NCBI RefSeq assembly: GCF_004348455.1
Contig: NZ_SMKA01000002.1
Location: 79,837-143,836, forward strand
DNA from: Kribbella albertanoniae
GTDB lineage: Bacteria; Actinomycetota; Actinomycetes; Propionibacteriales; Kribbellaceae
Direction: 5' to 3'
DNA length: 64,000 bases
Positions 16,857 through 25,419 of this stretch are shown here, piece by piece. The notes under the pieces are model-generated. The model was not told where the DNA came from. It made no database searches and was given only the letters and a program-made list of their open reading frames with translations. The stretch's first letter is position 1; each line of letters begins with the position of its first letter. Made by a program: the position numbers and the translations under genes.

Positions 16857-17642
16857 CTAGACGACCTCGAGAGTGGCCTTGGCCCGGCTGCTCGCCTCGA
16901 AATAGCGCAGGATGCAGATCCCCAGCAGGAGATAGCCGCTCGTCAGTGCGAGCTCGTGCAGCACGAGTCCGCCGACGTGCCCGAGGGAGGCACCTGCCGC
17001 GACCTCGCGGGTGGCCTCGATGGTCCTGGTCAACGGCAGCCAGGCAGAGACAGCCGGCATCCATCCGGGCAGCGCGGCCAGGGGCACGTTGACACCGCAG
17101 AAGATCAGCAGGACGCCGTACATCGAGTTCGCCAGGGTCGCCGTGTCGCGGACCCGCAGGCTGATCGCGGCCAGGACGAGGGCCAGCCCGGTGCAGGACA
17201 CGGATCCCACCAGGACCAGTACGGCGATGGCCGGCCAGCGGCTGGGCGGCAGGTCGACCCGAAGCAGCCAGGCCCCGACCGCGAAGCTGATCAACGAGAC
17301 GATCCAGGCGTTCGCGATCACCGGGATCGCCCGGCCGACGAAGGTCGCCACCCGGGGTGCGGGACTCGCGAGCAGCAGCCCGAGAGTCCTCGACGAGCGT
17401 TCACCGGCGATGGCACTGGTCATACCCCACAGGCAGGGCGTCGAGGCCGACTGCACCGCGTTGCCGATGACGAAGAACTGATCCGACTCGAGGTTGGCCT
17501 GCCGGCCCATGAAGGCGAACAGCAGGATCTGGAAGATCGGCAGCAGCACCAGCGTCGGGATGAAGATCCAGGGGTTGAGCCAGTTGAACAGGGCGCGGTA
17601 GCTGAGCAGACCACCGATGAACACGATCCGGGCAGCGGACAT
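16857..17642 (-). CDS. ABC-2 type transporter permease, DrrB-like (1)
   Basis: A 261-residue integral membrane protein with about six hydrophobic segments and the ABC-2 permease layout. An N-terminal helix is followed by QFFVIGNAVQSASTPCLWGMTSAIAGERSSRTLGLLLASPAPR, the conserved cytoplasmic loop before the core helices. It is the last gene of a three-gene export operon with the ATPase at 18433 and a second permease. Two different permeases suggest a heterodimeric membrane unit. Export of the cluster product is the likely role. It starts 11 bp after the upstream stop. Confidence 0.83.
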   Translation of the reverse strand: MSAARIVFIGGLLSYRALFNWLNPWIFIPTLVLLPIFQILLFAFMGRQANLESDQFFVIGNAVQSASTPCLWGMTSAIAGERSSRTLGLLLASPAPRVATFVGRAIPVIANAWIVSLISFAVGAWLLRVDLPPSRWPAIAVLVLVGSVSCTGLALVLAAISLRVRDTATLANSMYGVLLIFCGVNVPLAALPGWMPAVSAWLPLTRTIEATREVAAGASLGHVGGLVLHELALTSGYLLLGICILRYFEASSRAKATLEVV

Positions 17643-17653
17643 GGCACGACCAG

Positions 17654-18436
17654 TCAGGTGAGGGACAGGGTGGCATTGCGGCGGGCGGAGGTGAGTAGCC
17701 GCTTACTGAGGAGCAGACCGATGACGCCGTACGCGACCCCCAGGGCGACGCAGATCGCGCACTGCAGCCAGGGGCTGCGCCCGGCGGCCGCGTCCCGCAT
17801 CCCGGCCAGTCCCCAGGTCGGCGCGAACACGTAGGACAGCGGTTTGACCCAGTCGGGCAGGATCGCGAGCGGGACGAAGAATCCGCCGAGCAGCCAGCCC
17901 GGGAACTCCAGCGCGTTGCCCAGTGCCCAGGACGTGCGATAGCGGATCACCGAGACCGACAGCAGGAAGCCGAGCATCGCCATCGCCGCGATCGTGACCA
18001 GGATGCTCACCAGGAAGCCGCTGATGTCGGCGACGGGAATGCTGATTCCGAAGGCGAACCGGGCCCAGAGCAGCGTGACGACCATACTGAGCAGGCCCAT
18101 CGTGGCCATCGCCAGCGCGACCGGCGCCAGCACCAGCGCGAGCGGCGCCGGTGCCGCGACGAGTAGCTCGAGCGTCCCGGACCACCGTTCTTCCTGCAGC
18201 AGGTTGCTGGCCGCGGTCGCCATCGCCGACCAGATCCCCATCGCCGAAGCGCCCAGACCGGCGAAGATCAGCAGCTCGCGGTCGCCGTTCACGCGGAAGA
18301 TGAGGAACGCGCTGGTCGCGAAGATCATCGGCCAGATCAGTTGCATGAGGGCCTCGAACGCGGAGACCGCGAACATGCGGAGCTGGAGATACCAGACCAC
18401 GCCGACCAGGCGTGCGGCACGGACGACGCGGTTCAC
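17654..18436 (-). CDS. ABC-2 type transporter permease, DrrB-like (2)
   Basis: A 260-residue membrane protein with about six hydrophobic segments. NLLQEERWSGTLELLVAAPAPLALVL is the ABC-2 loop, followed by long hydrophobic runs and FAPTWGLAGMRDAAAG before the last helix. GTG 18436 is chosen because it overlaps the ATPase stop (GTGA), the usual coupling in DrrAB-type exporters. It works with the other permease and the ATPase as a drug or metabolite exporter. Confidence 0.83.
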   Translation of the reverse strand: MNRVVRAARLVGVVWYLQLRMFAVSAFEALMQLIWPMIFATSAFLIFRVNGDRELLIFAGLGASAMGIWSAMATAASNLLQEERWSGTLELLVAAPAPLALVLAPVALAMATMGLLSMVVTLLWARFAFGISIPVADISGFLVSILVTIAAMAMLGFLLSVSVIRYRTSWALGNALEFPGWLLGGFFVPLAILPDWVKPLSYVFAPTWGLAGMRDAAAGRSPWLQCAICVALGVAYGVIGLLLSKRLLTSARRNATLSLT

Positions 18437-19404
18437 GAGCCGCCGACCAATGCGACGTACGCGTCCTCGAGCGTCGGCTCCCGGGTCAGTACCCGATGGA
18501 CCACCTGGTCGTCGACGGCGGCCAGCACCGACCCGGTGACCTCCGCGCCGGGATGTCCCTGGACCACGAGCAGCTGCAGATGCCCGCGGACGCTCGCGGT
18601 GACGGTGCGGACGCCGTCCAGGGTCTCGATCCGGTCGATCGCTGTCTGCGGCAGGCCGAAGGTCTCGACCTCGATCACCTGGCCGATGTCGACGGAGGAC
18701 TTCAGCTCCGTGGGCGTGCCCAGGGCCAGCAGCTGTCCTTTGTCGATGACCGCGATCCGATCGCAGAGCAGGTCGGCTTCCAGCATGTAGTGGGTCGTCA
18801 GCAGGATGGTCTTGCCGGCCTCGCGGAGCCGAACCACCAGCTCGCGCAGCTGGCGCGCGCCGACCGGGTCGATGCCGATCGTCGGTTCGTCGAGGAAGAG
18901 CACCTCCGGGTCGTGCAGCAAGCCGCGGGCGATGTGCAGGCGCTGCCGCATTCCGCGGGAGAAGCCCTCCACCCGCTCCTTCTCCCGCCCGCTCAGATCG
19001 ACGAGTTCCAGCAATTCGGCGATCCGGGTCCGTTGGCTGCGCGGACTCACGCCGTACAGCTCGGCGAAGTAGCGCAGATTGTCCGCCGCCGACAGTCGTT
19101 CGTACAGGCCACGTTCGCCGCCGAACACGTAACCGATCCGGGAGCGGACCGCCTGTGGATCGCGGGCGACGTCGATACCGAGGACCCGCGCGACCCCGCT
19201 GGTGGGCAGGAGCAGGGTGATCAGCATCTTGATCGTGGTCGTCTTGCCGGCGCCGTTGGGGCCGAGCAGTCCGAAGAGCTCGCCGCGTTCGACCGAAAAA
19301 CTGAGATCGCGGACGGCCTCGGTGGTCCGGTGGCTGCGCCAGAGGAGGCCGGTCGAGGTCTTGAAGGACCGGCAGAGATCCGTCACTTCGACTGTGCTCG
19401 TCAC
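18433..19404 (-). CDS. ABC transporter ATPase, DrrA-like
   Basis: A 323-residue ATPase of the DrrA daunorubicin-resistance type. Walker A is GLLGPNGAGKTTTIKML near residue 46, the Q-loop region is GYVFGGERGLYERLSAADNL, the signature is EGFSRGMRQRLHIARGL, Walker B is VLFLDEPTIGIDP, and the switch His is in LLTTHYML. The C-terminal extension (about residues 240-323) is typical of DrrA proteins. GTG 19404 has a GAGGG ribosome site upstream, unlike most operon starts here, and its SARP-like box lies further away. It provides energy for the two permeases downstream. Confidence 0.9.
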   Translation of the reverse strand: MTSTVEVTDLCRSFKTSTGLLWRSHRTTEAVRDLSFSVERGELFGLLGPNGAGKTTTIKMLITLLLPTSGVARVLGIDVARDPQAVRSRIGYVFGGERGLYERLSAADNLRYFAELYGVSPRSQRTRIAELLELVDLSGREKERVEGFSRGMRQRLHIARGLLHDPEVLFLDEPTIGIDPVGARQLRELVVRLREAGKTILLTTHYMLEADLLCDRIAVIDKGQLLALGTPTELKSSVDIGQVIEVETFGLPQTAIDRIETLDGVRTVTASVRGHLQLLVVQGHPGAEVTGSVLAAVDDQVVHRVLTREPTLEDAYVALVGGS

Positions 19405-19461
19405 AGGCCCTCCGAGGGATTCGCGTCATCGCCACTGTTGGACCACCGGATACGCCGCGGC

Positions 19462-19477
19462 TATAGGTGCGCTACAC
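19462..19477 (-). promoter_or_regulatory. Imperfect SARP-type box for the exporter operon
   Basis: TATAG at 19462-19466 and TACAC at 19473-19477 on the + strand keep the 11-bp period with two mismatches to TACAG. It ends 57 nt before GTG 19404, leaving a normal leader with a Shine-Dalgarno. Confidence 0.5.
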
Positions 19478-19499
19478 GGCGACGTTCGTCCGCGTGCGG

Positions 19500-19515
19500 C
19501 TGTAGCTGACCTGTA
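19500..19515 (+). promoter_or_regulatory. SARP-type box for the BtrH-carrier gene
   Basis: CTGTA at 19500-19504 and 19511-19515, period 11 bp, ending 23 nt before ATG 19539. It is divergent from the imperfect exporter box 23 bp away. Confidence 0.75.
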
Positions 19516-19538
19516 TGGGCCGCGACGACGCTGGCCGC

Positions 19539-20720
19539 ATGAATGGCTCGGATGGGCAGGCCGACCGTTGGGCACGGCTGGTCGACGTACCGGATCTGAA
19601 GCTGCTCGATTGCTTGCAGACCTCGCTCGCGCTGGCGGCCGTCCATCGGTTCGGGCCGGACGCACACCTCGCGCTGGGAACCAACTGGCGCCTGCCCGCG
19701 GTGGTGGCCGGCTCGGTGGTCGTCGCGGCCGGCATCGAGGAGCGGCTCGACGACGGACGCCGGCTACTCGGGCTGGTGACGGACAAGCCGCGGCCGGTGT
19801 CCACCAGCCGCGACATCCGCGCGCTGGCGCCGTCGTCCGGCCTGATCTACCTGGTCGGGGACGCGTTCCTGATGCCGTGGCTTCCGTACGCCGGCCGTCG
19901 TCATCTCGACCACAGCGTGCTGATCGAAGTGGCCGACGACGAACTCTTGATGATCGACGGCTACCACAACGTGACCCCGTGGGGACCGAGTCTGCCAGTG
20001 GTCCGGGAGATCGGACCGTCCGAGCTGGACGACGTACTGAGTGGTCCCACCGTGGCAGCGGGCCTCGAGTTCGCCGAGTACCCGCCGCCGCTGACCAGCG
20101 CCGAGGTTCTGGCTGGGAACGCCGCCGCCGCGAGGGTCGCGGGGCCGGTCATCGACGGCTACCTTGCCCAGGCTCTGCAGCGATCGGCGACAGCGGACGG
20201 CCTCGACGAGCTGGTGCTGGACATCTGGCTGCTCGCTCGGGAACGCGCGCTGCACAGCCGCTGGCTCGGATGCGTAGGCCTGCCGGTTGCCCGGGCCGAT
20301 GACCGGGTCGAGGCGTGGCAAGGGTTGATGCTGCAGAGCTTCGTCGCCCAGCGGCGGGCCGAGCGCACCGGCCGCGCCGATCCGGAGGTGATCGCCGAGC
20401 TGGGACGCCAGTTGCGAGCCGATGCCGAGTTCGCGATCGATGCCGTGGAGAACGTTTCCTGGGTACCGCAGCCCGGCGCTGATCGGGCGGTCGTCGCGGT
20501 CGAGCTCGCGCGGATCCTGCGCGAGGTGCTCGTCCTCGGCCCCGACGATCCGACGCCCGCCGGTTCCCTCCGGGACCTCCCCGGATTCGACTCCTTCCGA
20601 CTGGTGCAGGTCATTGATCGCGCGGAAGAACGCCTCGGAGTCGGTCTTCCGCCAGGAGCGACCGCCGCCGACCTCTGGACGTTCGACGGCCTCTGCAGGC
20701 TGTTCGCGCGCGCCGGCTGA
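19539..20720 (+). CDS. BtrH-like acyltransferase-fold protein fused to a carrier domain
   Basis: A 393-residue protein. Residues about 10-160 look like the BtrH N-terminal, papain-like fold: a cysteine in LKLLDCLQTSLALAAVHRFG, a histidine in RHLDHSVLIEVADDEL and an aspartate in MIDGYHNVTPWG. Residues about 315-393 form an acyl carrier domain with DLPGFDSFRLVQVIDRAEERLGV; the serine in FDSFRL is the expected phosphopantetheine site. BtrH in butirosin moves an aminoacyl group from a carrier to the aminoglycoside, so this fusion may bind and transfer one chain in cis. ATG 19539 is chosen because an ATG at 19515 would lie within the SARP box. No Shine-Dalgarno is present. Confidence 0.68.
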   Translation: MNGSDGQADRWARLVDVPDLKLLDCLQTSLALAAVHRFGPDAHLALGTNWRLPAVVAGSVVVAAGIEERLDDGRRLLGLVTDKPRPVSTSRDIRALAPSSGLIYLVGDAFLMPWLPYAGRRHLDHSVLIEVADDELLMIDGYHNVTPWGPSLPVVREIGPSELDDVLSGPTVAAGLEFAEYPPPLTSAEVLAGNAAAARVAGPVIDGYLAQALQRSATADGLDELVLDIWLLARERALHSRWLGCVGLPVARADDRVEAWQGLMLQSFVAQRRAERTGRADPEVIAELGRQLRADAEFAIDAVENVSWVPQPGADRAVVAVELARILREVLVLGPDDPTPAGSLRDLPGFDSFRLVQVIDRAEERLGVGLPPGATAADLWTFDGLCRLFARAG

Positions 20721-20731
20721 GTTGTACGCCG

Positions 20732-22600
20732 TCAGCCGCGGCCGGGGAGCTGGAAACACTCGAGGAAGATCCCGTGGGTGACCACTGTGGTCAACAGGTC
20801 GTCCTCGGCGAACACATCGGCGAGGCTGAACTCACGATCCGCGTACTTGGCCCGTAGTGTCGCGACAGTGCCGGGGTCGAAGAACCCCTCGCGTTCGATC
20901 CGGCGCGGGCTCAGGTAGCTGCTGACCCAGCTCTTGTCGAGGCGGACCAGTTCCCGCCCGGTGAACGACTGGAACGAGAACTTCCGCCGGCCGACGATCG
21001 AGGGTGGCAGGTACCTGTCCGCGATCCGGCGCAGCGGGTACTTCGCCGTCGAGTTGCGCAGCATCAGGTCAGGTGGGATCGCTCGGGCGCGGTCGATGAC
21101 ATGGGGATCGAGAAACGGGAACCGGGTCTCGACCGAGTGCGCCATCGCCATCCGGTCGCCTTCGTCGCTCAGGAGGTGATCGGCCAGCCGGAGCTTGAAG
21201 TCCAGGTAGGACCGCTGATGGAAGATGTGCCGTCCGCGCAGCCTGTCGTGATCGACCAGCGGCTGGACCAGGCAGTCGAAGTCGGCAAGTTGTTCGACCA
21301 GACTCCGCGAGTATAGTTCGCGCCGGCTGCGGTAGAGGCCCGCGATGTTCGGCCCGTAGGCCAGTCGGGGGTTTCCCCACAGCCGGTCCCGGGCCTGTTC
21401 CTCGGCGTCCGGTACCCGATCGCCGGCCCCGGCCGTCGATCGTTTGCGGTCGAACTGGTAGCCCAGATAGCCGCCGAAGAGCTCGTCGGCGCCTTCACCC
21501 GTCAGCACCACCTTGAACCCGTGCGCGTGCGCTACGCCGGAGAGCAGGTAGGAAGCGACGTTGTGCGTCCCCTTCAGCGGGCACTCGGCATGATCGACCG
21601 TACTGACGAGGTTGTCGAGGATGCCGTCGGCGGTGAGCTCGAGTTCGGTGTGTTCGGTCTTCAGCTCGTCAGCCAGCAGCTGCTGGAAACGCCGTTCGGA
21701 TCGGGCGTCGTCGAACACGGTGGAGAAGGTGCGCGGCCGATCGTGACCGTTCGACCGGGCCGCCATTCCCAGTAACAACGAAGAGTCCAGGCCGCCGCTG
21801 AGATAGAACGCGTGCGGCACGTCCGCGTGGGTCCGCAGCCGGATCGCCTCCGCGAGCGACTCCTCCAGACCTTCCAGATGGCCGCGGACCGCGGCGTCGT
21901 CGACAGCGGTGAGTTCGCCGGCGTCCGGATAGTCGAGGTCCCAGTACTGACGGCGGACGAGGCCGTGGTCGTCGAGGACGAGCAGGTGGCCCGGCGGGAG
22001 GCTCGAGATACCGGCGAACATCGTCCGCGGGCTGACCAGTCCGGGCAGGGTCAGGATCATGTCCAGGCCTGTTGGATCCACTTCGCGCCGGACCCCGGGG
22101 TGGGCCAGGACAGCCTTGATCTCGGAGGCGAAGATCAAACGGCCGCCGGCGACGGTGTAGTGCAACGGCGCGATGCCGACCCGGTCCCGGGCCAGCACCA
22201 GCCGGCGGCGCCGGCCGTCGTACAGCGCGATCGCGAACTGCCCGTTCAGCCGATGGACGAAGTCCAGGCCGAGATCCTCGTACAGGTGAGCGATCACCTC
22301 GACGTCGGTGTCCGTCGTGAAGCGGTGGCCGGCTCGGGCCAGCTCGAGCCGGAGCTCCCGGTGATTGAAGATCTCGCCGTTGCAGCACAGCACCACGCCG
22401 CCGTCGGTCCGGATCGGCTGGTCACCATGTTCGAGGCCGACTATCGCGAGTCGGCGACTGGCCAGCCCGACGTGATCGATGCCGATCGATCCGGCCGAGT
22501 CCGGGCCGCGGTGGTCCAAGGTGGCGGCCATCCGGTGCAGCGCACCGAGATCCGGGGCGTCGCCGCGATCCAGGTCGGCGACACCCGCGATTCCGCACAT
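20732..22600 (-). CDS. asnB: Asparagine synthase (glutamine-hydrolysing)
   Basis: A 622-residue class II glutamine amidotransferase fused to an Asn synthetase domain. It begins MCGIAGVAD with the Cys2 nucleophile, LVVG-type RLAIVGLEHGDQPI, CCNGEIFNHRELR and ATP pyrophosphatase motif FYLSGGLDSSLLLGMAARS (SGGxDS) near residue 265; GEGADELFGGYLGY follows. In natural-product clusters such enzymes form amides on carrier-bound or free acids or act like beta-lactam synthetases. In this cluster it may join the aminocyclitol amine to an acyl group or amidate a carboxylate. It lies 18 bp after a carrier protein gene and converges on the BtrH-carrier gene. Confidence 0.9.
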   Translation of the reverse strand: MCGIAGVADLDRGDAPDLGALHRMAATLDHRGPDSAGSIGIDHVGLASRRLAIVGLEHGDQPIRTDGGVVLCCNGEIFNHRELRLELARAGHRFTTDTDVEVIAHLYEDLGLDFVHRLNGQFAIALYDGRRRRLVLARDRVGIAPLHYTVAGGRLIFASEIKAVLAHPGVRREVDPTGLDMILTLPGLVSPRTMFAGISSLPPGHLLVLDDHGLVRRQYWDLDYPDAGELTAVDDAAVRGHLEGLEESLAEAIRLRTHADVPHAFYLSGGLDSSLLLGMAARSNGHDRPRTFSTVFDDARSERRFQQLLADELKTEHTELELTADGILDNLVSTVDHAECPLKGTHNVASYLLSGVAHAHGFKVVLTGEGADELFGGYLGYQFDRKRSTAGAGDRVPDAEEQARDRLWGNPRLAYGPNIAGLYRSRRELYSRSLVEQLADFDCLVQPLVDHDRLRGRHIFHQRSYLDFKLRLADHLLSDEGDRMAMAHSVETRFPFLDPHVIDRARAIPPDLMLRNSTAKYPLRRIADRYLPPSIVGRRKFSFQSFTGRELVRLDKSWVSSYLSPRRIEREGFFDPGTVATLRAKYADREFSLADVFAEDDLLTTVVTHGIFLECFQLPGRG

Positions 22601-22618
22601 GGCGTCCGCCGGTCCCGG

Positions 22619-22900
22619 TCAGCGCCGGTCGAGTTCGGCCTCGGACGAACCCGACAGCAGGACCGTGACCAGGTCGGAGACCGAGTCGAAGCTGGAGTCG
22701 AAGATCAGGTCGTCGTTCAGTTCGACGCCGAAGTGTTCCTCGAGTCCCACGATCACCCGAATCAGATCGAGCGAGGTCAGCTCCAGGCCGCCGTCGGCCA
22801 GCGCGGTCCGGCCGGTGATCTCCAGGTCGGCGCTCGGATGGTCGAAACCCTTCAGCAGTTCGGCGATCCCCTGATGAACCTCGTGTTCGGTGAGCACCAC
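22619..22900 (-). CDS. Acyl carrier protein
   Basis: A 93-residue stand-alone carrier. The phosphopantetheine site lies in LADGGLELTSLDLIRVIVGLEEHFGVEL, where the serine of LTSLDLIRV is the expected attachment residue, and the following helix VGLEEHFG is typical. GTG 22900 is preceded by a strong GGAGGAGGGA. It is transcribed with asnB, so the synthase may act on a chain tethered here. An ATP-dependent loading enzyme lies next door (22982-24472). Confidence 0.85.
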   Translation of the reverse strand: MVLTEHEVHQGIAELLKGFDHPSADLEITGRTALADGGLELTSLDLIRVIVGLEEHFGVELNDDLIFDSSFDSVSDLVTVLLSGSSEAELDRR

Positions 22901-22960
22901 GCGATCCCTCCTCCGGTGGCCGGCTGCGCTGGTCGTTGTTCACAGCCTGCTGCGCGCCGG

Positions 22961-22976
22961 TACAGCAGAACTACAG
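22961..22976 (-). promoter_or_regulatory. SARP-type box for the carrier/asnB operon
   Basis: TACAG at 22961-22965 and 22972-22976 on the + strand, period 11 bp, directly after the stop of the adenylation gene. It ends 60 nt before GTG 22900, so the message should have a leader with the visible Shine-Dalgarno. Confidence 0.72.
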
Positions 22977-22981
22977 GGCCG

Positions 22982-24472
22982 CTATGCCAGCGCGCGGAGC
23001 CGATGCCGGTCGATCTTCCCGTTCGCGGTGGTCGGGAAGCTGATCAGCCGCCGGACGGAGATCGGCACCAGGTACGGCGGTAGCAGCCGGCGGAGCTCGG
23101 TGAGCAGCGCGGCCGGGTCTCGCGAGTGGCCGGTGTAGAACCCGTGCAGCGCTCCGTTGCTCTCGACAACCACCGCGTTCTCGATGCCGGTCAGGCCGCG
23201 CAGCGTGCCTTCGATCTGGCCTGGTTCGACGCGGTGCCCGCGGACTTTCAGCTGGTCGTCCAAGCGGCCCAGGTGCACGAGCTCGCCGTTCTCCCAGCCG
23301 ACGAGATCACCGGTCCGGTACCAGTCCTGAGCCGTCGGCGCCTGGGCGAGCCGCTCGATCCGGCCCGGTGTGATCCGCACGAAGCGGCCCTGGTTCTCGG
23401 TCGGTGTGAGGTAGCCGTCGAAACGTTGCGAGCCACGGATACACAGTTCGCCTCGTGCCGACGGTCCGGCGTCGCCGAGAACGGTCGCTTCGAGATGGGG
23501 ATGCGGCTGTCCGATGGGCACGCTGTGGTTCGACGTCCGGGGCCAGCGGTCCCGGTCCGAGGGGAGCTGGTAGCCGGTGCACGTGATCGACGTCTCCGTC
23601 GGACCGTAGAGATTCTCGATGACCGAGCCGGGCGCCGCCGCGGCCCAGGTGCCGGCCTGCTGGACGGTGAACTGCTCACCCGCGAACAGGCTCCAGCGCA
23701 GACCCGGCATACTGACCGGCCGCAAGGCGCCGAAGCGGTGGGCCAGCGAGATCACCGACGGGACCGAGAACCAGTGCGTGATCGCTCGCCGCGACACGAA
23801 CGTGTCCGGCGCCAGAATGTCGTCGCGGTCCGGTACCACGACGGTCGCGCCACCGGCCCAGGCGACGAACATCGCGAAGACCGACGGATCGAAGGACAGC
23901 TCGAAGGTCTGCGCGAAGCGATCACCAGGCTGTACGTCGAATCGCCTGACACAGTAGGGGATGTACTCCGTGAGGTGGCGATGCCGGATCGGGACGCCTT
24001 TGGGGCTTCCGGTCGAGCCGGACGTGAACAAGATGTAGGCGAGATCGTCGGGCTCGGGGGATCCGTTGGCGCGCTGCCGTCGGCCGGACCGGTGCAGGGT
24101 CAGGCCGCTCAAGACGAGCTTTGCGACTGATCGTGCGGGTGCGGGTTCCGGGCCGGCGTCGATGACGGCATCGAGGTCGGCCAGCTCGGCCAGAGTTTCG
24201 ACGTAGGCGGCCGGAGCGCCGGCCGACAGTGGAACGACGGCCGCGCCAAGGCGCTGCGCGGCCAGGTACCCCGCGTACGTGGCGATGGTGGGCCTGGCCA
24301 CCAACCCGACACGTCGGGGTGCGACGGAGGCCAGGCCATCGGCGCCGACGGCCTTGACGATCTGCTGGAGCTGCGCGTACGTCAGCCGCTGCTCGCCGAC
24401 CTCGAGCGCGACCAGGTCGGGAAACCGTTCGGCACTCGACCGGAACCAGTCGTAGAGAGTGGGCATCGTCAT
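22982..24472 (-). CDS. Stand-alone adenylation domain (amino-acid activating)
   Basis: A 496-residue NRPS-type adenylation enzyme. Core motifs are clear: A3 AYILFTSGSTGSPKGVP, A4 FELSFDPSVFAMF with the aspartate that binds an alpha-amino group, A5 NLYGPTETSI, A7 YRTGDLV, A8 LGRLDDQLKVRGHRVEPGQIE and A10 TANGKIDRHRL. It activates an amino acid as the adenylate and loads a carrier in trans, since it has no carrier of its own. The substrate code would need alignment of the pocket residues. ATG 24472 overlaps the upstream stop (ATGA); ATG 24466 is an alternative. It is the last gene of the operon starting at 30661. Confidence 0.9.
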   Translation of the reverse strand: MTMPTLYDWFRSSAERFPDLVALEVGEQRLTYAQLQQIVKAVGADGLASVAPRRVGLVARPTIATYAGYLAAQRLGAAVVPLSAGAPAAYVETLAELADLDAVIDAGPEPAPARSVAKLVLSGLTLHRSGRRQRANGSPEPDDLAYILFTSGSTGSPKGVPIRHRHLTEYIPYCVRRFDVQPGDRFAQTFELSFDPSVFAMFVAWAGGATVVVPDRDDILAPDTFVSRRAITHWFSVPSVISLAHRFGALRPVSMPGLRWSLFAGEQFTVQQAGTWAAAAPGSVIENLYGPTETSITCTGYQLPSDRDRWPRTSNHSVPIGQPHPHLEATVLGDAGPSARGELCIRGSQRFDGYLTPTENQGRFVRITPGRIERLAQAPTAQDWYRTGDLVGWENGELVHLGRLDDQLKVRGHRVEPGQIEGTLRGLTGIENAVVVESNGALHGFYTGHSRDPAALLTELRRLLPPYLVPISVRRLISFPTTANGKIDRHRLRALA

Positions 24473-25419
24473 CGCCGTCCCCGGACATCCGCTTCGGTGC
24501 GCTCGAGTTGCTCGAAGAGTGTGCTGACCAGGTCGCAACGTGGCCTGCCGCGGCTGGCGGATTCGGCGGCGAACCGCAGTACCCGGGGCACGTTGTCCCA
24601 GCAGCGGATGGCCGCTGCCAAGGCTGCCTGGTTCGTGCCGGCGTCGTGGGCCGAGTACCAGCGATAGGCGAAGCTCTTGTGGCTGGCGGCCGCCCAGAGG
24701 TCCTCCAGTAGTCCGGACTCCGCGCGGCAATCCGCCATGAGGTGGGCGCGCAGACACTGCAGGACGTCCGTGGGGTGCAGGACCAGCTGACCGGTCGGCA
24801 GTATGGCGGGCTTGGCCGGTTGTTCGGAGGATCGGCGCAGCCAGAGTGGGCCGTCCGCCGGCGGAGTGACCGGTGCGCCGAAGGCGAACCTGATCCGCAG
24901 CCGGTGCTCCGGCAACCACGCCGAGAACGGACGAAGAGCGGCACGAAGGTCGCGGACCCGTACCTCGCCGCGGTAGGGGAGCTGGTGCCCGTGCGGAAGG
25001 AGCGCGGAGAACGAGTCGTTGACCTGCCAGCTGCGCGGACCGCAGGACTCGATCAGCAGCCAATGCGGCGCAGGGGACCGGCCAGCGTGGACGGACCAAG
25101 GAAGTTCTGCGGCATCGACCGGGATGATTGCCCGGCCGTACGTCGCGACCTCGGCCGCTGCCAGTGCGGTCAGAGCTTCCGGATCGGCTGCTGCGGCGTA
25201 TGCCAGGTGGCTGCCGTCCGGGAGCCGGTCCAGCGACGGACGGTGATGTGAGAACGCGAGTCGTCCCGGTACCAGATCCGTCACGAGAGTCAGCTCGATG
25301 GATCTGGCCAGCAACTCGTCCGCCGCCCATTCGACGGCGAGGTAGTCCCGGAGCGCCGACGTGAAACAGCTGAGCCCGGACACCGTGCTGGGCCGATCTG
25401 CTGCGGTGTCGCCGGTCAT
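24469..25419 (-). CDS. BtrH-like acyltransferase-fold protein
   Basis: A 316-residue protein with a BtrH_N-like start: a cysteine in GLSCFTSALRDYLAVEWAADEL near residue 18, a histidine in PHWLLIESCGPRSWQVNDSFSALLPHG, and acidic and asparagine residues of that loop that could complete a triad. BtrH transfers a side chain from a carrier protein to an aminoglycoside in butirosin. The second half (about 170-316) is helical and unassigned. The gene is coupled by ATGA on both sides within the aminoacyl-assembly operon, which supports a transfer or release role. The catalytic assignment is inferred from pattern only. Confidence 0.62.
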   Translation of the reverse strand: MTGDTAADRPSTVSGLSCFTSALRDYLAVEWAADELLARSIELTLVTDLVPGRLAFSHHRPSLDRLPDGSHLAYAAAADPEALTALAAAEVATYGRAIIPVDAAELPWSVHAGRSPAPHWLLIESCGPRSWQVNDSFSALLPHGHQLPYRGEVRVRDLRAALRPFSAWLPEHRLRIRFAFGAPVTPPADGPLWLRRSSEQPAKPAILPTGQLVLHPTDVLQCLRAHLMADCRAESGLLEDLWAAASHKSFAYRWYSAHDAGTNQAALAAAIRCWDNVPRVLRFAAESASRGRPRCDLVSTLFEQLERTEADVRGRR

